Source: Heterohyrax brucei
Taxonomy: Eukaryota > Chordata > Mammalia > Hyracoidea > Procaviidae
Assembly: GCA_028571685.1 (NCBI GenBank)
Contig: CM053143.1
Location: 10,407,501-10,471,500 of the forward strand
Direction of reading: 5' to 3'
Length of the DNA: 64,000 nt
Every line of letters starts with the position of its first letter. Position 1 is the first letter of the stretch. Positions 47,271 to 58,690 of this stretch are shown here, piece after piece. The notes beneath the pieces are model-generated. The model was not told the origin of the DNA. It made no database searches and was given only the letters and a program-made list of their open reading frames with translations. The position numbers were made by a program, and so were the translations under genes.

Positions 47271-47812
47271 AGCAGGCCCAGATAAGTCAACAAGTAAGAA
47301 AGACGCATGAGGTACTAAGTTCTACATGGAAGAAAGAAATAATACAGAAGGAGAAAAGGAGACCACAAAGAAGAGAACGAAATACACTAAATGGTGAGAG
47401 AGTGAATAGCAACTTTTGTAACCATATGCTACCTCTTCAAGTAAAAAGCTAGAGTTACATAAAATAAAATCAATTTGAAATCAAATGACTTTATTAAGAG
47501 CTATTTATATGAGAGTAAAATAGTGTAGCAGAAGGCTGAGAGTGAACTTAATTGTATTTTTACACATCTGAATAGCTCATTAACACATATCAAGGTATTC
47601 ATTAAGAAATCACAGCCAATCTTCCTCCAGAGAAGAGTCCCTAATCCAGCTATCCACTAGGAGTCTGATTTCTTGGCATGAAGCACTAATTATTTCATTT
47701 CACTGTTATGAAATGAAAATGGTATAAAAACTAGCAAGAACTCAATATATTTGTATATTTTATATGCATGTACAGAGGTATACTTATTTACTTATATTCA
47801 GTATACTTCTGA
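47271..47812. other. no recognised feature
   Basis: A-rich sequence. 47271-47450 might be residual L1, but it has no diagnostic text. Confidence 0.4.
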
Positions 47813-47978
47813 GAGAATCCTAGTGATGTAATGATGAAGTGCTATGTCTGCTAACCAAAAGATCAGCAGTTCAAATCCATCAGGTGCTCTTTGGAAACTC
47901 CATGAGACAGTTCTACTCACTAGGATTGCTATGGATTGAAACTGACTCAACAGCGATGGTTTTGGCTTTTTTGAAAAT
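47813..47978 (+). mobile_element. AfroSINE, full length
   Basis: 'agaatcctagtgatgtaatg', 'cagcagttcaaatccatc', 'gaaactgactcaacagc'. Confidence 0.88.
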
Positions 47979-48361
47979 ATGTTTCTGAGAATGTATTAAC
48001 ATAAGGCTAGGTAAAGTTGTGAAGAAAGTCTAAAAGAAAACTCAGTGTTGCCCTAAATATTCTTCTAGAAGCATTCTTCACCTTGGAGACATCTACTCTC
48101 TGCCCAAGTATCTCAGACTATGCTCAGAGGCTTTTGTATTCTAACAGGGAAAATGACTCAAAGAATTGAATACTTGCCAATAAAGAACAAGCATATGAAA
48201 ACAACAGGTACCAGTGGATGCAGAATTTTGTTCAGGCTTTGTAAAACAAGCTTACTTGGTATCCCTAAAATCACAAAACACTAGAGAATTGCTGCTATTC
48301 TGTCAAGTCCTTGGTCCAGTAACAGCTATGATATAACTCAGGACATAAAACTGAATGAGTG

Positions 48362-48832
48362 TTGTTGTTTGCGATGTCCACACCAGCTCATAGCAACCCC
48401 ACACTCACCAAAACAAAACACTGACCAATCTTGTGCCATCCTTATGACCACCAGCATGTGCCAGTGTATCACTGCACCAGTGTGCTACCCCATCACACTC
48501 TGGGTCTTCCACATGCTTCCTGTCCTTCTACTTTACCAAACACATCTTTACCCAGCAACTAATCCCTCCTGATGATGTATTCAAAGCAAGTGATGCGGAC
48601 AGTGTTCTGTTTTGATAACATTTTCACTGGTTCATATTCAAAGTAAATCTCTAGGCCTTTCTTCCTAGTCTGTCTTAGTCTGTTCATCCAGGGAGTCTTC
48701 TTCATCATAAATGACACTACTAGTATTTGAAATACTAGTGATACAGTTTCCAGCACCACAGCAGCATGTAAGCCACCACAGTATAACAAATTGACAGAAT
48801 GGCCCTGGGAATTGGTGTTTAGGGCCAAATAA
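48362..48832 (-). mobile_element. short RTE derivative (5' region joined to 3' end)
   Basis: Left: RTE-type tail and 3' part (tgttgtttgcgatgtccac, tactttaccaaacacatc). Right: reversed RTE 5' region (cagcaccacagcagcatgta, then agccaccacagtataac), shared with 31076-31200. The whole RT is absent, so this is a compact non-autonomous form of about 470 bp. Confidence 0.6.
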
Positions 48833-49059
48833 CTAACACATGATCCAGCTTTCTCTCAAACAAGACTTATACATGACCTTTTATGCATGAACAGTCAATG
48901 TCTCAACAATCTCCCTTAATCATAGATCTATTCATATTCAGTGTTCATAAAACACTGTAATAAAAAAGAGCCCAAAGCCATGAGCCTAAGTCCTAGCACT
49001 CTCACTTATGCATTACAAGCTTAAGCACAGATGAACTCCCCATTCCCTATTCCCATCAT

Positions 49060-49430
49060 ACCACCATCCTGTGCTTCCTTCCATCACTGCTTTTGCCCTT
49101 GCCGTTTTCTCCTCCGAGATGTTAACAACCTATTTCCCAAGGCAAAACCAATCCAGATCCTCCTTAGGGGAACATGCCAAATACTTCCTCCTCCACAAAG
49201 CTTTCTCATTTTGAACCTCATAGATTCCCCTAGCACTCATTCTACCTCTGGTTTATGTCATTTGTCCTTTTAAGTCTTGATTGTGTGCAAATGTTATTTT
49301 CTCTAATACACTGCAAGAGTCTTAAGGATAATATTCCTGTCTAAATTATCACAATATATCCCCATGGGTGCTAGGAAAATTCTCTAAATACAGGTGCTCA
49401 AAAACTATTGGTTGATGGATTGCAGAAATA
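49060..49430 (+). mobile_element. L2 3' end
   Basis: 'acttcctcctccacaaagc', 'tcattctacctctgg', 'ctaatacactgcaagagtc', 'caggtgctcaaaaactattg' follow the L2 3' terminus. Confidence 0.65.
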
Positions 49431-50022
49431 GAGTTATTTATCATTAGCAGAAAAAAACAAAGGAGAAAATTTGAGCATGCTCATTCAAGAAAAAAAAAGG
49501 ACTGAGACGGCAGGATAATGGCTGTCAAATTTAGGGAGGACAGACTTCAGATAATTGTTAATCAGTGTACACAGCTGTAGAAGAGATAATAAAGTTAAGG
49601 TATACTAAGAAAATCCTAAGAAAAACTATGTGGTGAATTTTTAAAATGTATCTACTAGCTTACACAATGTGACAGAATTTTCTCATTGATAGGCAGTTTT
49701 GAGGAGTATGTGAATTTAAAAATAATGAATTGAGCAAAATGAAATTTGGAGAGTGCTTCTTCCATGTCTGGCTCAGGTTCTCATTAATCACAACTTGGAA
49801 GGAATCTTAATAGGAGGATAGTCTGAATGACAGCACCAGAATTCAGTCTGGGGAAAAAGTTATCTTCTTCCAGGCCTAACACTTAAATCACCGTGTAATA
49901 ACAGCATTTTGCTACACAACAAACTATGCCAAATATGAAAGGTGTTAAAACAATTTGTTTCAACTTCTGTGAGGCAGCATTACAGTTCCAGTTATAATTC
50001 CTACACGTAAAACCTCTTCATT
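49431..50022. other. no recognised feature
   Basis: Single-copy-looking sequence up to the L1 insertion site. Confidence 0.45.
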
Positions 50023-51029
50023 AAGAAAACCTGAGGGGGGTTGGAGTCAAGATGGCAGAATAAATGCACATCTTCCTAAATCCCTCTGGAAACCAAGCCT
50101 GAGATGATAATTAAATGGAGCCTTCTGGACACCTAGTGAGCCCTAGGACATGGCATGGGGCTATTAATTTGGACTTCATACCACTGCACGGAAAGCTACT
50201 TCTCTTTCACCAATCCTGCTGGCTTTCACAGACCAAAGGTAACTCACATTTTAACTTTTTTTTCTCTGCCATAGCTGGTGGACAGAGCTTGGACTTGAAT
50301 AGCAGCTAATCTCAGACACTTTGCTGGTGGGATCAGTGGGCAAAACTGTCACATTTTGAAAACCTGGCTTTCGACTCTGTGCATGTCAGCACATTTGGCC
50401 TCTCTTTCTGTCTCCACCACAGGGTAGCTTGTACCAAGGCAGGTGGGGAACTTGTGCAGGACACCATCTTGTTCCACCAGGAGGCAGATATACCCATACA
50501 GAGGCCTCAGCTGGACCTAATTCTTGGACTGGGAGGCAACATCTGTCCAGAGGAGAGTGCTTGCCTGGAAAAAAGCAGTATTCTGCACAGTATTGGCTAC
50601 AGTTGGGGCCCAACAGCAGAGGCCAGCAGGACAGTAGCCTTTCTGTATTTCGAGCTAGTTTATAACATCTGGGGTTGGATATAGAGGTCCTTACTTTGCC
50701 AGCTGGGAAGAGGGATTTATACACCTGAAAACCTGACTGACTTTGGAAATTATCAGATACCTTTTACCTTTCATTTTAAGACAGCCTAGAGAAACAACTG
50801 TGGCTCATACTCATAGCATCTCTCTCAGCCTCTATTGACTGACATGATGTCCAAAAAGCAATCAACTCTAGAGAAACGTGTAACCACGAAATCACTCATG
50901 GTTTTAGAAGGCCCCCAAAATAAAGCACCACAGAACTTCCCAGATGAAGAAACCTTTCTGAAACTATTGTAAGGTGACTACAAAAGGATTATATAGAGAG
51001 TCCTCTTAGACCTTATACAAAATGCAGCA

Positions 51030-51782
51030 GAGCAAAATGAAAAATTAAGCAAACTGTTCAATCTGATGGAACACCAGTACTCTAAAATCCAACAGATCAA
51101 GAATAAAATCAAAGAGATAGAAACATAAATTCAAAGCCAAGAAAACAGAATGGAACAAATGGAAAATAGACTTTCTGATTTGGAAGACAGAGCTCCTGAC
51201 TCCAGCATCTATGAGGATAAATCAGAAAAAAGAAACAAGAAAAATGAAGAAGCATTAAGAAGCATGTGAGACTCTCTTAAGAGGAACAGTTTACAATTAA
51301 TTGGAGTTCCTGAACAGGGTGAGACACCTGAGAACACAAGAGTATTGTTGCTGAGCTGTAACAGAAAACTTCCCAGAAATTACAAAAGAAGACAATATAG
51401 AAATCCAAAATGCATATTGAAAGCCACTCAACATAGATCCCCAAAGAAAGACATCAAGACGTGTTATAACCAAGATTAACAAAATGAAACATAAGAGAAA
51501 CTCTCAAGGGCAGCAAGACTCAAAGCTAAGCTAACATTCAGAGGCTAATCCTGTAGCCTTTTATTGGATTTCTCAGTGGGAACAATGCTGGGATGGAGAC
51601 AGTGGCATGACACATTCAAAGCCTTGAAGCAGAAGAACTTCCAACCAAGAATTATATACCCTGCAAAACTATCTTTCAAATATGAAAATGAAATTAAGAC
51701 ATTCACAGATAGATAGAAACTCAGAGACTTCATAAAAACCAAACCAAAGCTACAAGAAATACTAAAAGAATCTCTTGGCTGA
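51030..51782 (+). pseudogene. L1 ORF1 remnant
   Basis: Heptad-like text ('caaaatgaaaaattaagc', 'atggaacaaatggaaaatag') then a C-terminal part encoding 'KNFQPRIIYPAKLSFKYEN'-type residues at 51640-51690. Several stops (for example within 51128 and 51716). It would be the RNA-binding ORF1p; not functional. Confidence 0.7.
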
Positions 51783-52233
51783 GAAGAACAAAACCACTAA
51801 CTTTGTATTTTAGAAGCAAATACAGGACACATCATCCAGAAACTTACTCAGTTAGTGAAGGCTCCAAACTCAATCAAAGCTATAACAGTGAAAGAAATGA
51901 TCCAGTGATCATATCATGAAAGCTATGATGTCATCACATTAAAAAGAGGGATTTACTACAGTTGTTATAGTCCTTTCGGATGGACAGAAAGTGAATAAGG
52001 CTGGTAGTAACTAAACTTGGATTTATACATAGTTTATTAAGGGGGATCATAGGGACAGCTGTAAAGCACAATAAAGATACAACATATCAAATTAAGAAAT
52101 ATAATACAAGAGTCTCAAGAATCACAAAACCAAAGCTGAAGAAGGTGCAAAATCAACTCACAAAGAAGAAGGTCACAGAACAGGTTAATAAGAACAACAG
52201 AGAAAGCGTCAACACAAAAGTAAACATATCACA

Positions 52234-52432
52234 ATGGCAGCACTAAACACATACCTATCAATAACTACATTGAATGTGAATGGACTGAATGCTCCAGTAA
52301 AGAGACATCGAATGACACCTTGGATCAAAAGACACAACCCATCCATATGTTGCTTACAAGAAACTCACCTGAGACTTAAAGACATGAACAAACTGAAAAT
52401 TAAAGGATGGAAGAATATTTATCAAGCTTACA
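52234..52432 (+). pseudogene. L1 ORF2 endonuclease start
   Basis: The frame begins 'MAALNTYLSITTLNVNGLN' and includes 'HNPSICCLQETHL' and 'KIKGWKNIYQA', the N-terminal endonuclease. The frame is open for about 66 codons, then crosses the deletion junction into the ORF2 3' end. Confidence 0.88.
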
Positions 52433-53845
52433 ATAGTGCAACCTTTGAAAAGCAATCCGGTACTTCTTTAAAAAGCTGGATATAGATATAGCATTTGACC
52501 CAGTAATTCCACTGCTCAGAATATACCCTACAGAATCAAGGCCATTCACACCAAGTAACACATACACACCAGTGTTTATTGCAGCACAGTCCACAATAGC
52601 AAAAAGATAGAATCAACAACATAGAAAGAGATAGGTAAACTATGGTATATATACTCAATGGAACACTGTGCATTGATAAAGAACAAACGATGATTTCAGG
52701 AAACATCTCATAATCTGGTTTCAATTGGAGGACATTATGCTTAGTGAAAGTAGTCAGTGACAAAAGGACAAGTGTTGTATGAGACTTCTACGATAAAAAC
52801 TTAAAAACAGACTCGTGCATACAAGAAAAGAATCTTTGACAGCTGTAAGGGTAGAGAGGGAGGGCGAAGGGGGGAGGCTTTAGATTAGATAGCTTATAGA
52901 AATTTGGTTGGGTTAAATCTGTGACAGCACACATTAGTAAGAAGATCAGTATTAACTGGACTTCAACATAACATGATTACTCCTCCCATCTTAACCCAAT
53001 ATTGCAAGGACAGTTAGCTGGGGCCAGGGGTCATGCTCTCAGGGAAAATCAAGTCCAATTGGCACTACTAGCATTTTGCTAATGAGGTCTCTCTGCACCC
53101 CACATTGGTGAGTGTCATCTGGGTTCTTAAAATCTACCAAGCTGCCATCTGAGGGTACAGCAAATGGTCCCAACTCAGCAGAAACAGATGATCACCAAGG
53201 ATCAAAATGACACAGGGGAAAGAGAACCCAGAAAACAGAGAGACCCACGTGAGTGGGTGACTACAACAACTTGTGACCTGAAGAACTGGATGCTGCCCGG
53301 CCACCACCAACAATAGCCGTGATGGACCTCACAAAGTTGAGCCTCGCTGGAAACATAAGAATAAAAAGGGGTGCACCCTGAGATCTCCACTAAAAGACCA
53401 CAACTGATGGTCCAGGGGCCTCAAAGTTCCCCTGGGAGTATGGCCCCCGGCTCTGATGCTGCCCCTGTCCATAAATCATAATGGAGGTCAACTCTTCGGA
53501 TGCGAATGGGTTGGATTTGTTCACACAGAGTGACCACATCATGTGTGCACTTTATGGTTCTATGCATTTAGAGGATGTTGTTCTGCTGACCGCTTAGTGG
53601 AGGTGGGGGAGTGGGTGGAGAGAAAGGGATAGGAGATTGTTGGGAGGATAAGACATGTATGGAGCAGAGAGGAAGAGTATGTTGTCACCGGGCAGGGAGA
53701 GCAGTGGGAGCTATATATAGATGGGCACGTAAATTTATATGGGAATGTACATTTTCACTCAATCATAATAAAAAAAAAAGAAAAGAAAAGAAAATCTGAG
53801 TATTGAGGATAAAAGTTGCAGTATTTCTGGGGGTTCTTTTTGAAG

Positions 53846-54290
53846 TTTTTTTTTTTTTTTCCATTATGACTGAATGAAAATGTACATTCCCATATAAAGT
53901 TACATGCCCACCAAAGGAGGTTTAGATTAGATAGCTGGTAGAAATTTGGTTGGGTGAAATCAGTTATAGCACACGTTAGAAACAAGAACAATATTAAGTG
54001 GACTTCAGCATAACTTGAATACTCCTTTCATCTTAACCCAATATTGCAAGGACAGAGTAGATGGGGCAGGGGACAGGGGACCATGCTCTTAGGCAAAATC
54101 GAGGCCAACTGGCACAACTAGCGTTTTGCTAAGAGGGCTCTCTGCACCCCACATTGGTGAGTGGCGTCTGGGGTCTTAAAAGCTGCCAAGCTGCCATCCG
54201 AGGGCACAGCAAATGGTCCCAACTCAGCAGGAACAGATGATCACCGAGGACCAAAATAACATGGGGTAAAGACAACACAGAAGTATTCTG
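53846..54290 (-). mobile_element. L1 3' UTR insertion with 5' inversion (twin priming)
   Basis: Starts with a T-run and the reversed last 65 bp of the L1 3' UTR ('ccattatgactgaatgaaaa'). At 53913 it switches to the forward strand, reading the earlier 3' UTR ('ggtttagattagatagctgg') to about 54290. This order is what twin priming predicts. No clear duplication. Confidence 0.82.
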
Positions 54291-54629
54291 TTTTATAAGG
54301 CATCATGCAGGTTCTGCTCATCTGGTCCTCCCTTCAAAATAACTAATGTCACTGGGGGAATTATGTTCAATTGCCTAGATATTCAGTAAGTTTAAGGTAC
54401 GGTTTCTTAAAAGGGATTAGAAAAAATTATTTCCAGATTAGACTAATTTATAAAATGCTTATTCAGCTATGATTCTGGGATTAGGATCTCCAAAATCCCT
54501 ACAACCTTTGACCAACGTATCTGAAAATACTTTTTTATTTAAATTACCTTTCCTAACTACTGCTATTATGGGTTCCCTGAGATGTTGGTCTCTTTTCCAT
54601 GCAGCACTTCCCGAAGCAGCTTTAGGTAA
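54291..54629. other. no recognised feature
   Basis: Single-copy-looking sequence between an L1 and a SINE. Confidence 0.45.
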
Positions 54630-54641
54630 TATGTATGCATG

Positions 54642-54805
54642 GGAAATTCTACTGGCATAGTGGTTAAGTATTGAGTCTGCTAACCAAAAAGTCAGCAGTT
54701 CAAATCTACCAGGTACTCCTTGAAAAATCTGTGGAGCAGTTCTACTCTGTCTTATTGAGTGGCTGTGAGTCAGAATCAACTCAACGGCAGTGTGTATTTT
54801 TTTTT
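54642..54805 (+). mobile_element. AfroSINE with perfect 12-bp target-site duplication
   Basis: Flanked by TATGTATGCATG at 54630-54641 and 54806-54817. 'ggaaattctactggcatagt', 'cagcagttcaaatctacc', 'cagaatcaactcaacggc'. Confidence 0.95.
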
Positions 54806-54817
54806 TATGTATGCATG

Positions 54818-54818
<1 letters not shown>

Positions 54819-54852
<34 letters not shown>
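54819..54852 (+). repeat. (AC)n microsatellite
   Basis: About 17 perfect AC units right after the SINE's target duplication. Confidence 0.97.
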
Positions 54853-54854
<2 letters not shown>

Positions 54855-55266
54855 GACACACCCCGGTCTGCCTCTGGTGACTTCACATGAAGTCAAAGTA
54901 ATAGTTTGTCAGTGCATCCAATGAGTGAGATTTAAATTTAACCTAAAATTGGCCATTCTTCTAAAAATATTGTGCCTTCCTAGCTATACAGAGTTCATCA
55001 TCATTGCTGTCATCATCAGGAAGTAATTACACACACTATACATTATGCTAACTGGTGTCGTAATATAGCATGATTTATCCATCAGGAAAAAAGCATTCAG
55101 ACTGCATAGTAAGTAATTACTTTGAAAAGACAGACAAATGGTTGCCAAATTCAGATCTGGCAGAATAAGTAAACATTTGCAATCCTCCCAATATTTTCAT
55201 GCTGAGAATGAATGAGATGACACGCTGAAGAAGTGAGATTTTTAAAAGATCCCTAAAGAAGATAAA
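54853..55266. other. no recognised feature
   Basis: Single-copy-looking sequence. Confidence 0.45.
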
Positions 55267-55267
55267 A

Positions 55268-55478
55268 GAGCCCTCGGGCGGTACACATGGTTAAACACTC
55301 TACTAACTGAATGTTCTCAGTTCAAATCCACCCAGAGGCACTTCAGAAGAAAGTTCCAGCAATCTGCTTCCAAAAGGTCACAGCCTTGCAGACGTGATGG
55401 AGAACAGTTCTAATGATACACACGGGAATGCCCTAAGTTAGATCTCAGTCAACAGCAACTAGAAGTTTGTTCGTTTAA
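55268..55478 (+). mobile_element. long-form AfroSINE
   Basis: 'agagccctcgggcggtacac', 'cagttcaaatccacccagag', 'gcaatctgcttccaaaagg', 'tagatctcagtcaacagc'. Confidence 0.82.
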
Positions 55479-55564
55479 AGGAGAAATGGAGCCTTGGAGA
55501 AACACAAAGAGCCAAGGTTCTTCTCAGAATAGCTTGTAAAATAAAAATTACATCTATGGAGCCC

Positions 55565-55790
55565 ACAGGGTATGGCATTCACTATGTTAAGCCCTTTAAA
55601 GGATTTTTTTTATTGAAGATTCACAGCAATCCTCTGTACTTAGCACTACTAATTTCACTTTCTCAAATAAGAAAATTGAGACTTGGAGAGGTCCAGTAAC
55701 TTGCTCAGTATCAAGGAGCCCCAGGTGCCACATCCTGGATGCAACCAGGCCCCTGACTGCAAAACTCAAGTCACCCAAGCATTCAGTAGA
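55565..55790 (-). mobile_element. MIR SINE
   Basis: 'gttaagccctttaaaggatt', 'attgagacttggagagg', 'tccagtaacttgctcag' and 'tgcaaccaggcccctgactg' are the reversed MIR body. Confidence 0.75.
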
Positions 55791-56517
55791 CTGACTCTTG
55801 CTATGAAAGAAATAAAGAGAAATGCCCACAGAAAGATGCAATATTTGAAGACTCCAGATTTTTATTTCCTTTTGGCTTTCTTTTTAATCTGGAGGAGTCT
55901 GTGGAATGAGAAGAAAAAAAGGACAGCACAAAGAACTTGAAAGAGGTGAGGAGAACTACAAGCGGATTCTTAGGGAAATTAACAAGTCCTGGGACTCTGT
56001 CTGTCAGCTATGGTTTGGATCACTTACCTAAAACTGCAGATGCTAGTTCTTATTAATGTAACTGCAGCTCAGTTTTAATGAAGGCACTTCCTTAACATTA
56101 GTTTCAAACTGAACGCCACAGAAATCAGGAAAGAACACACTAATAGGGCAGAAGAGTGTTACTTGGGTCTGCCATCAACCTAGAAAATAATAGAAAAATG
56201 CAGTTGACAGCTGCTAGAGAGAAACAAAAAAAAAATGTTTTCTTCTAACTACTTCAAAATAACTTTAAATTTATGAAAAGTACCAAAAAATATATTCCTC
56301 AATGAAAAATCCTTATAAATTTTAGAATGTGATGACGCCAGATATGTGTCTTCTATTCTGGCAAATACTGAAATCAGGGAAGCCACAAAGAGAAAATCAG
56401 AGTCTCTCTGAAACAGTCTCAGCTAGATAAGGCACTGCCACTGAATGGTTCCATATGAATAAAAGTTACATTGTTACTAAGTAAGACACAACAGACACAG
56501 ACCAAGGCGTACATGAA
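55791..56517. other. no recognised feature
   Basis: Single-copy-looking sequence with no convincing exon or repeat. Confidence 0.45.
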
Positions 56518-56521
56518 AGCT

Positions 56522-56955
56522 ACGAGGTTCAACAATTAAGTTCACGAACTTAATTGCTCAAACTGCTGCATACCTCATTGCTGAATAGCACTACAGTCAT
56601 CTTGGGAATACTCCCTTTGGGAAGCTATGCCCTGATGTCAGCACTTAGAGCTCCCTTCAGAGCAATTTTGTAACTCTTTCTGAAATGGCCATTGTACACG
56701 GTGGCATGGTGGCAAGTTTGCGAACTTAATTGTATAGTTGTCTGTCAGGAAGTTTTTAGCCAGTAAATAAGTAATTGTATTGGAATATCCTCCCTACTCA
56801 CCTGATCTGGCCCCCAGTGACTTTTTGCTTTACCTGAAGATAAAGGAGATATAGAAAGGAAGACACTTTAGTGACATTCAGGACATGAGGGGGAATGTGA
56901 CGACAGCTGTGATGGCCATTCCAGATAAAGAAAGAGTGTCAGTAGTCTCAGGAAA
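56522..56955. mobile_element. rearranged mariner derivative (copy A)
   Basis: Left end 'gaggttcaacaattaagttc'. Then the transposase C-terminal tail in reverse (56570-56690, 'gggaagctatgccctgatg'). Then a TIR-like 'gcgaacttaattgtatag' at 56720-56739. Then the C-terminal part in forward sense ('cctactcacctgatctggcc' to 'gatggccattccag'). The right inverted arm is mostly missing. Confidence 0.72.
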
Positions 56956-57888
56956 GAAATTATTAATGTGGACCATAATAACAGTAATCTTTTCTTTTAT
57001 TACTTTATATAGAGCTGACTGTATTATTCTTAATGATATTCTTGGGAACAATCAAGTTTCAAACTAGTATGTAAAGAATAATTGTCTTTTGTACAAAACA
57101 CACAAAAAAATTCCAACATAATTTCATGATCTTTTTATTTTTGTTTTCTAAGAAGATTACACATTACTTACATAATTTTTTTAAACAGGAAACAAAAAGT
57201 GGTAAATTTAATTAAAGCATTTTCACTAACTGATACCACTTATTACCAAATAGGATTTTATCCATTTCTTAGAGTAATTATAATAACGGTCTTATTCATG
57301 GGGATAAGTGTTATCCTGAAAGAGTATTGAACTAGGCCCACCTAAGAAACCTTGGTACACATGTTTTTTTGTGGTTTGGCTAAAATTGCTCTGTAACTTT
57401 GATTTTTCAAAGAGCCATGAAAGATAATTACCTCTACCCATTTCAACATACTTCTGTAATATATGTGTTTTTGTCTTGTGTTATATTTTAGCATGGCTCA
57501 TCACTCATGTCATATTGAGCTCCCACCGTTTTGAAATCACAGTACTAGAAGTTACTTTTAAAAGAGATAGCTACAAACAGCAAAAACTTTTTCATGCATG
57601 GTGCTAGTATCAATCACACAAGGCAATATTTCCTGAACCTGGCACTAGTTCCTGGGGTGCATCCCATTTGAGAGCCTGTGTTCTTTTCTTCATTCATTAT
57701 GTTGGTTAGTTAGAGTCAAAATTTCAGTACTGTAACTGCTTTAGATCAAAGAATTAAATGGTCTGCTGAACTGTTATCATCATTACTGACCATTGGTCTT
57801 TGTTCATTTAAGATGACAAGCTAGTTTTTGAAAACTGTAATTTCTACATGTAAATATTTACTAGAAAAAGTACAAAGAGAATGAGTAG
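56956..57888. other. no recognised feature
   Basis: AT-rich single-copy-looking sequence. Confidence 0.45.
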
Positions 57889-57889
57889 G

Positions 57890-57952
57890 AGTATATATAT
57901 ACATATATATATATACACACGTGTGGGTGTGTGTATATGTAAGTATATATAC
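57890..57952. repeat. AT/GT microsatellite
   Basis: TA-rich, then a GT-rich core 'gtgtgggtgtgtgtatatg', then TA-rich. Confidence 0.88.
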
Positions 57953-57979
57953 CTATAGCCATTGAAAAAGAACATAAAA

Positions 57980-58690
57980 TGACTGTTGTTGTTTGTAAGC
58001 AGCCACCTAAGATACTCCACTGGTCCCATTCCATCATGAGCAAGGGACAAGGAAGAAAACCAAAGACACAAAAGAAAGATTAGTCTAACGGACTAGCCAG
58101 CCAGCCAGCCAAGTGCCATCGAGTCAGATCAGACTCATCGTGACCCTAGAGGCCAGAGTAGAACTGTCCTCTAGAGTATTCAGGAGCATCTGGTAGATTT
58201 GAACTGAAAGGACTAAGGGACCACAACCACCACATCCTCCACCAGACTGAGTCCAGCACGACTAGGCAGTACCTGGCTACCACCATCAACTGTTCTAACA
58301 GGGATCACAACAGAGGGCCCCAGGCAGAGCTGGAGATAAATGTAAAACCAAATTCTAACTCATTTAAAAAAAAAAAAAAAAAGATGAGACTTATTGGTCT
58401 GATAGATATTGGAGAGTATAACCCTGCACACTACTTTTAACTCAGTACTAAAGTCACCCCTAATGTACACTCTGCAGCCAAAGATTAGATAGGCTCATGA
58501 AACAAAATGAGACTACATGGGCACACCAGTCCAGGGACAAGAACCAGAAGGAAGGAAGGAATTGGAAAGCTAGTAATAGGGAACCCATAGTTAAGAAAAG
58601 GAGAATATTGACACGTCATGGGATGGGCAACAAATGTCATAAAACAATGAATTAATTGTTCAATGAAAAAGCAGTTTGCTCTAAACTATC
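57980..58690 (+). mobile_element. L1 3' UTR fragment
   Basis: 'gagcaagggacaaggaag', 'gtcacccctaatgtacactc', 'aaagattagataggctcatg', 'attgacacgtcatgggatgg' form an L1 3' UTR of an older subfamily. It contains an AfroSINE at 58091-58210 and an A-run at 58364-58382. Confidence 0.6.
58091..58210 (-). mobile_element. AfroSINE, 5'-truncated
   Basis: 'agccaagtgccatcgagtca' + 'gatcagactcatcgtgaccc', then 'agagtagaactgtcc', ending in the middle of the body at 'gatttgaactg'. Confidence 0.8.

Larger units (their letters stand above)
50036..53787 (+). mobile_element. L1 with intact ends, target-site duplication and internal deletion
   Basis: Starts 'gggggttggagtcaagatgg', an L1 5' end with a YY1-type AAGATGGC, and ends at 'cactcaatcataataaaaaa'. 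Flanked by AAGAAAACCTGAG (50023-50035) and AAGAAAATCTGAG (53788-53800). Order: 5' UTR, ORF1 (from about 50842, with coiled coil at 51030-51190), ORF2 start at 52234, then a jump near 52432 to the ORF2 3' end, then the 3' UTR. Roughly 3.5 kb of ORF2, including all of RT, is missing. Confidence 0.9.

Noticed and set aside
54459..54896. 145-residue minus-strand frame with a Cys-Val repeat
   Set aside because: It reads through the (AC)n tract and an AfroSINE in reverse; the protein-like repeat is the microsatellite.
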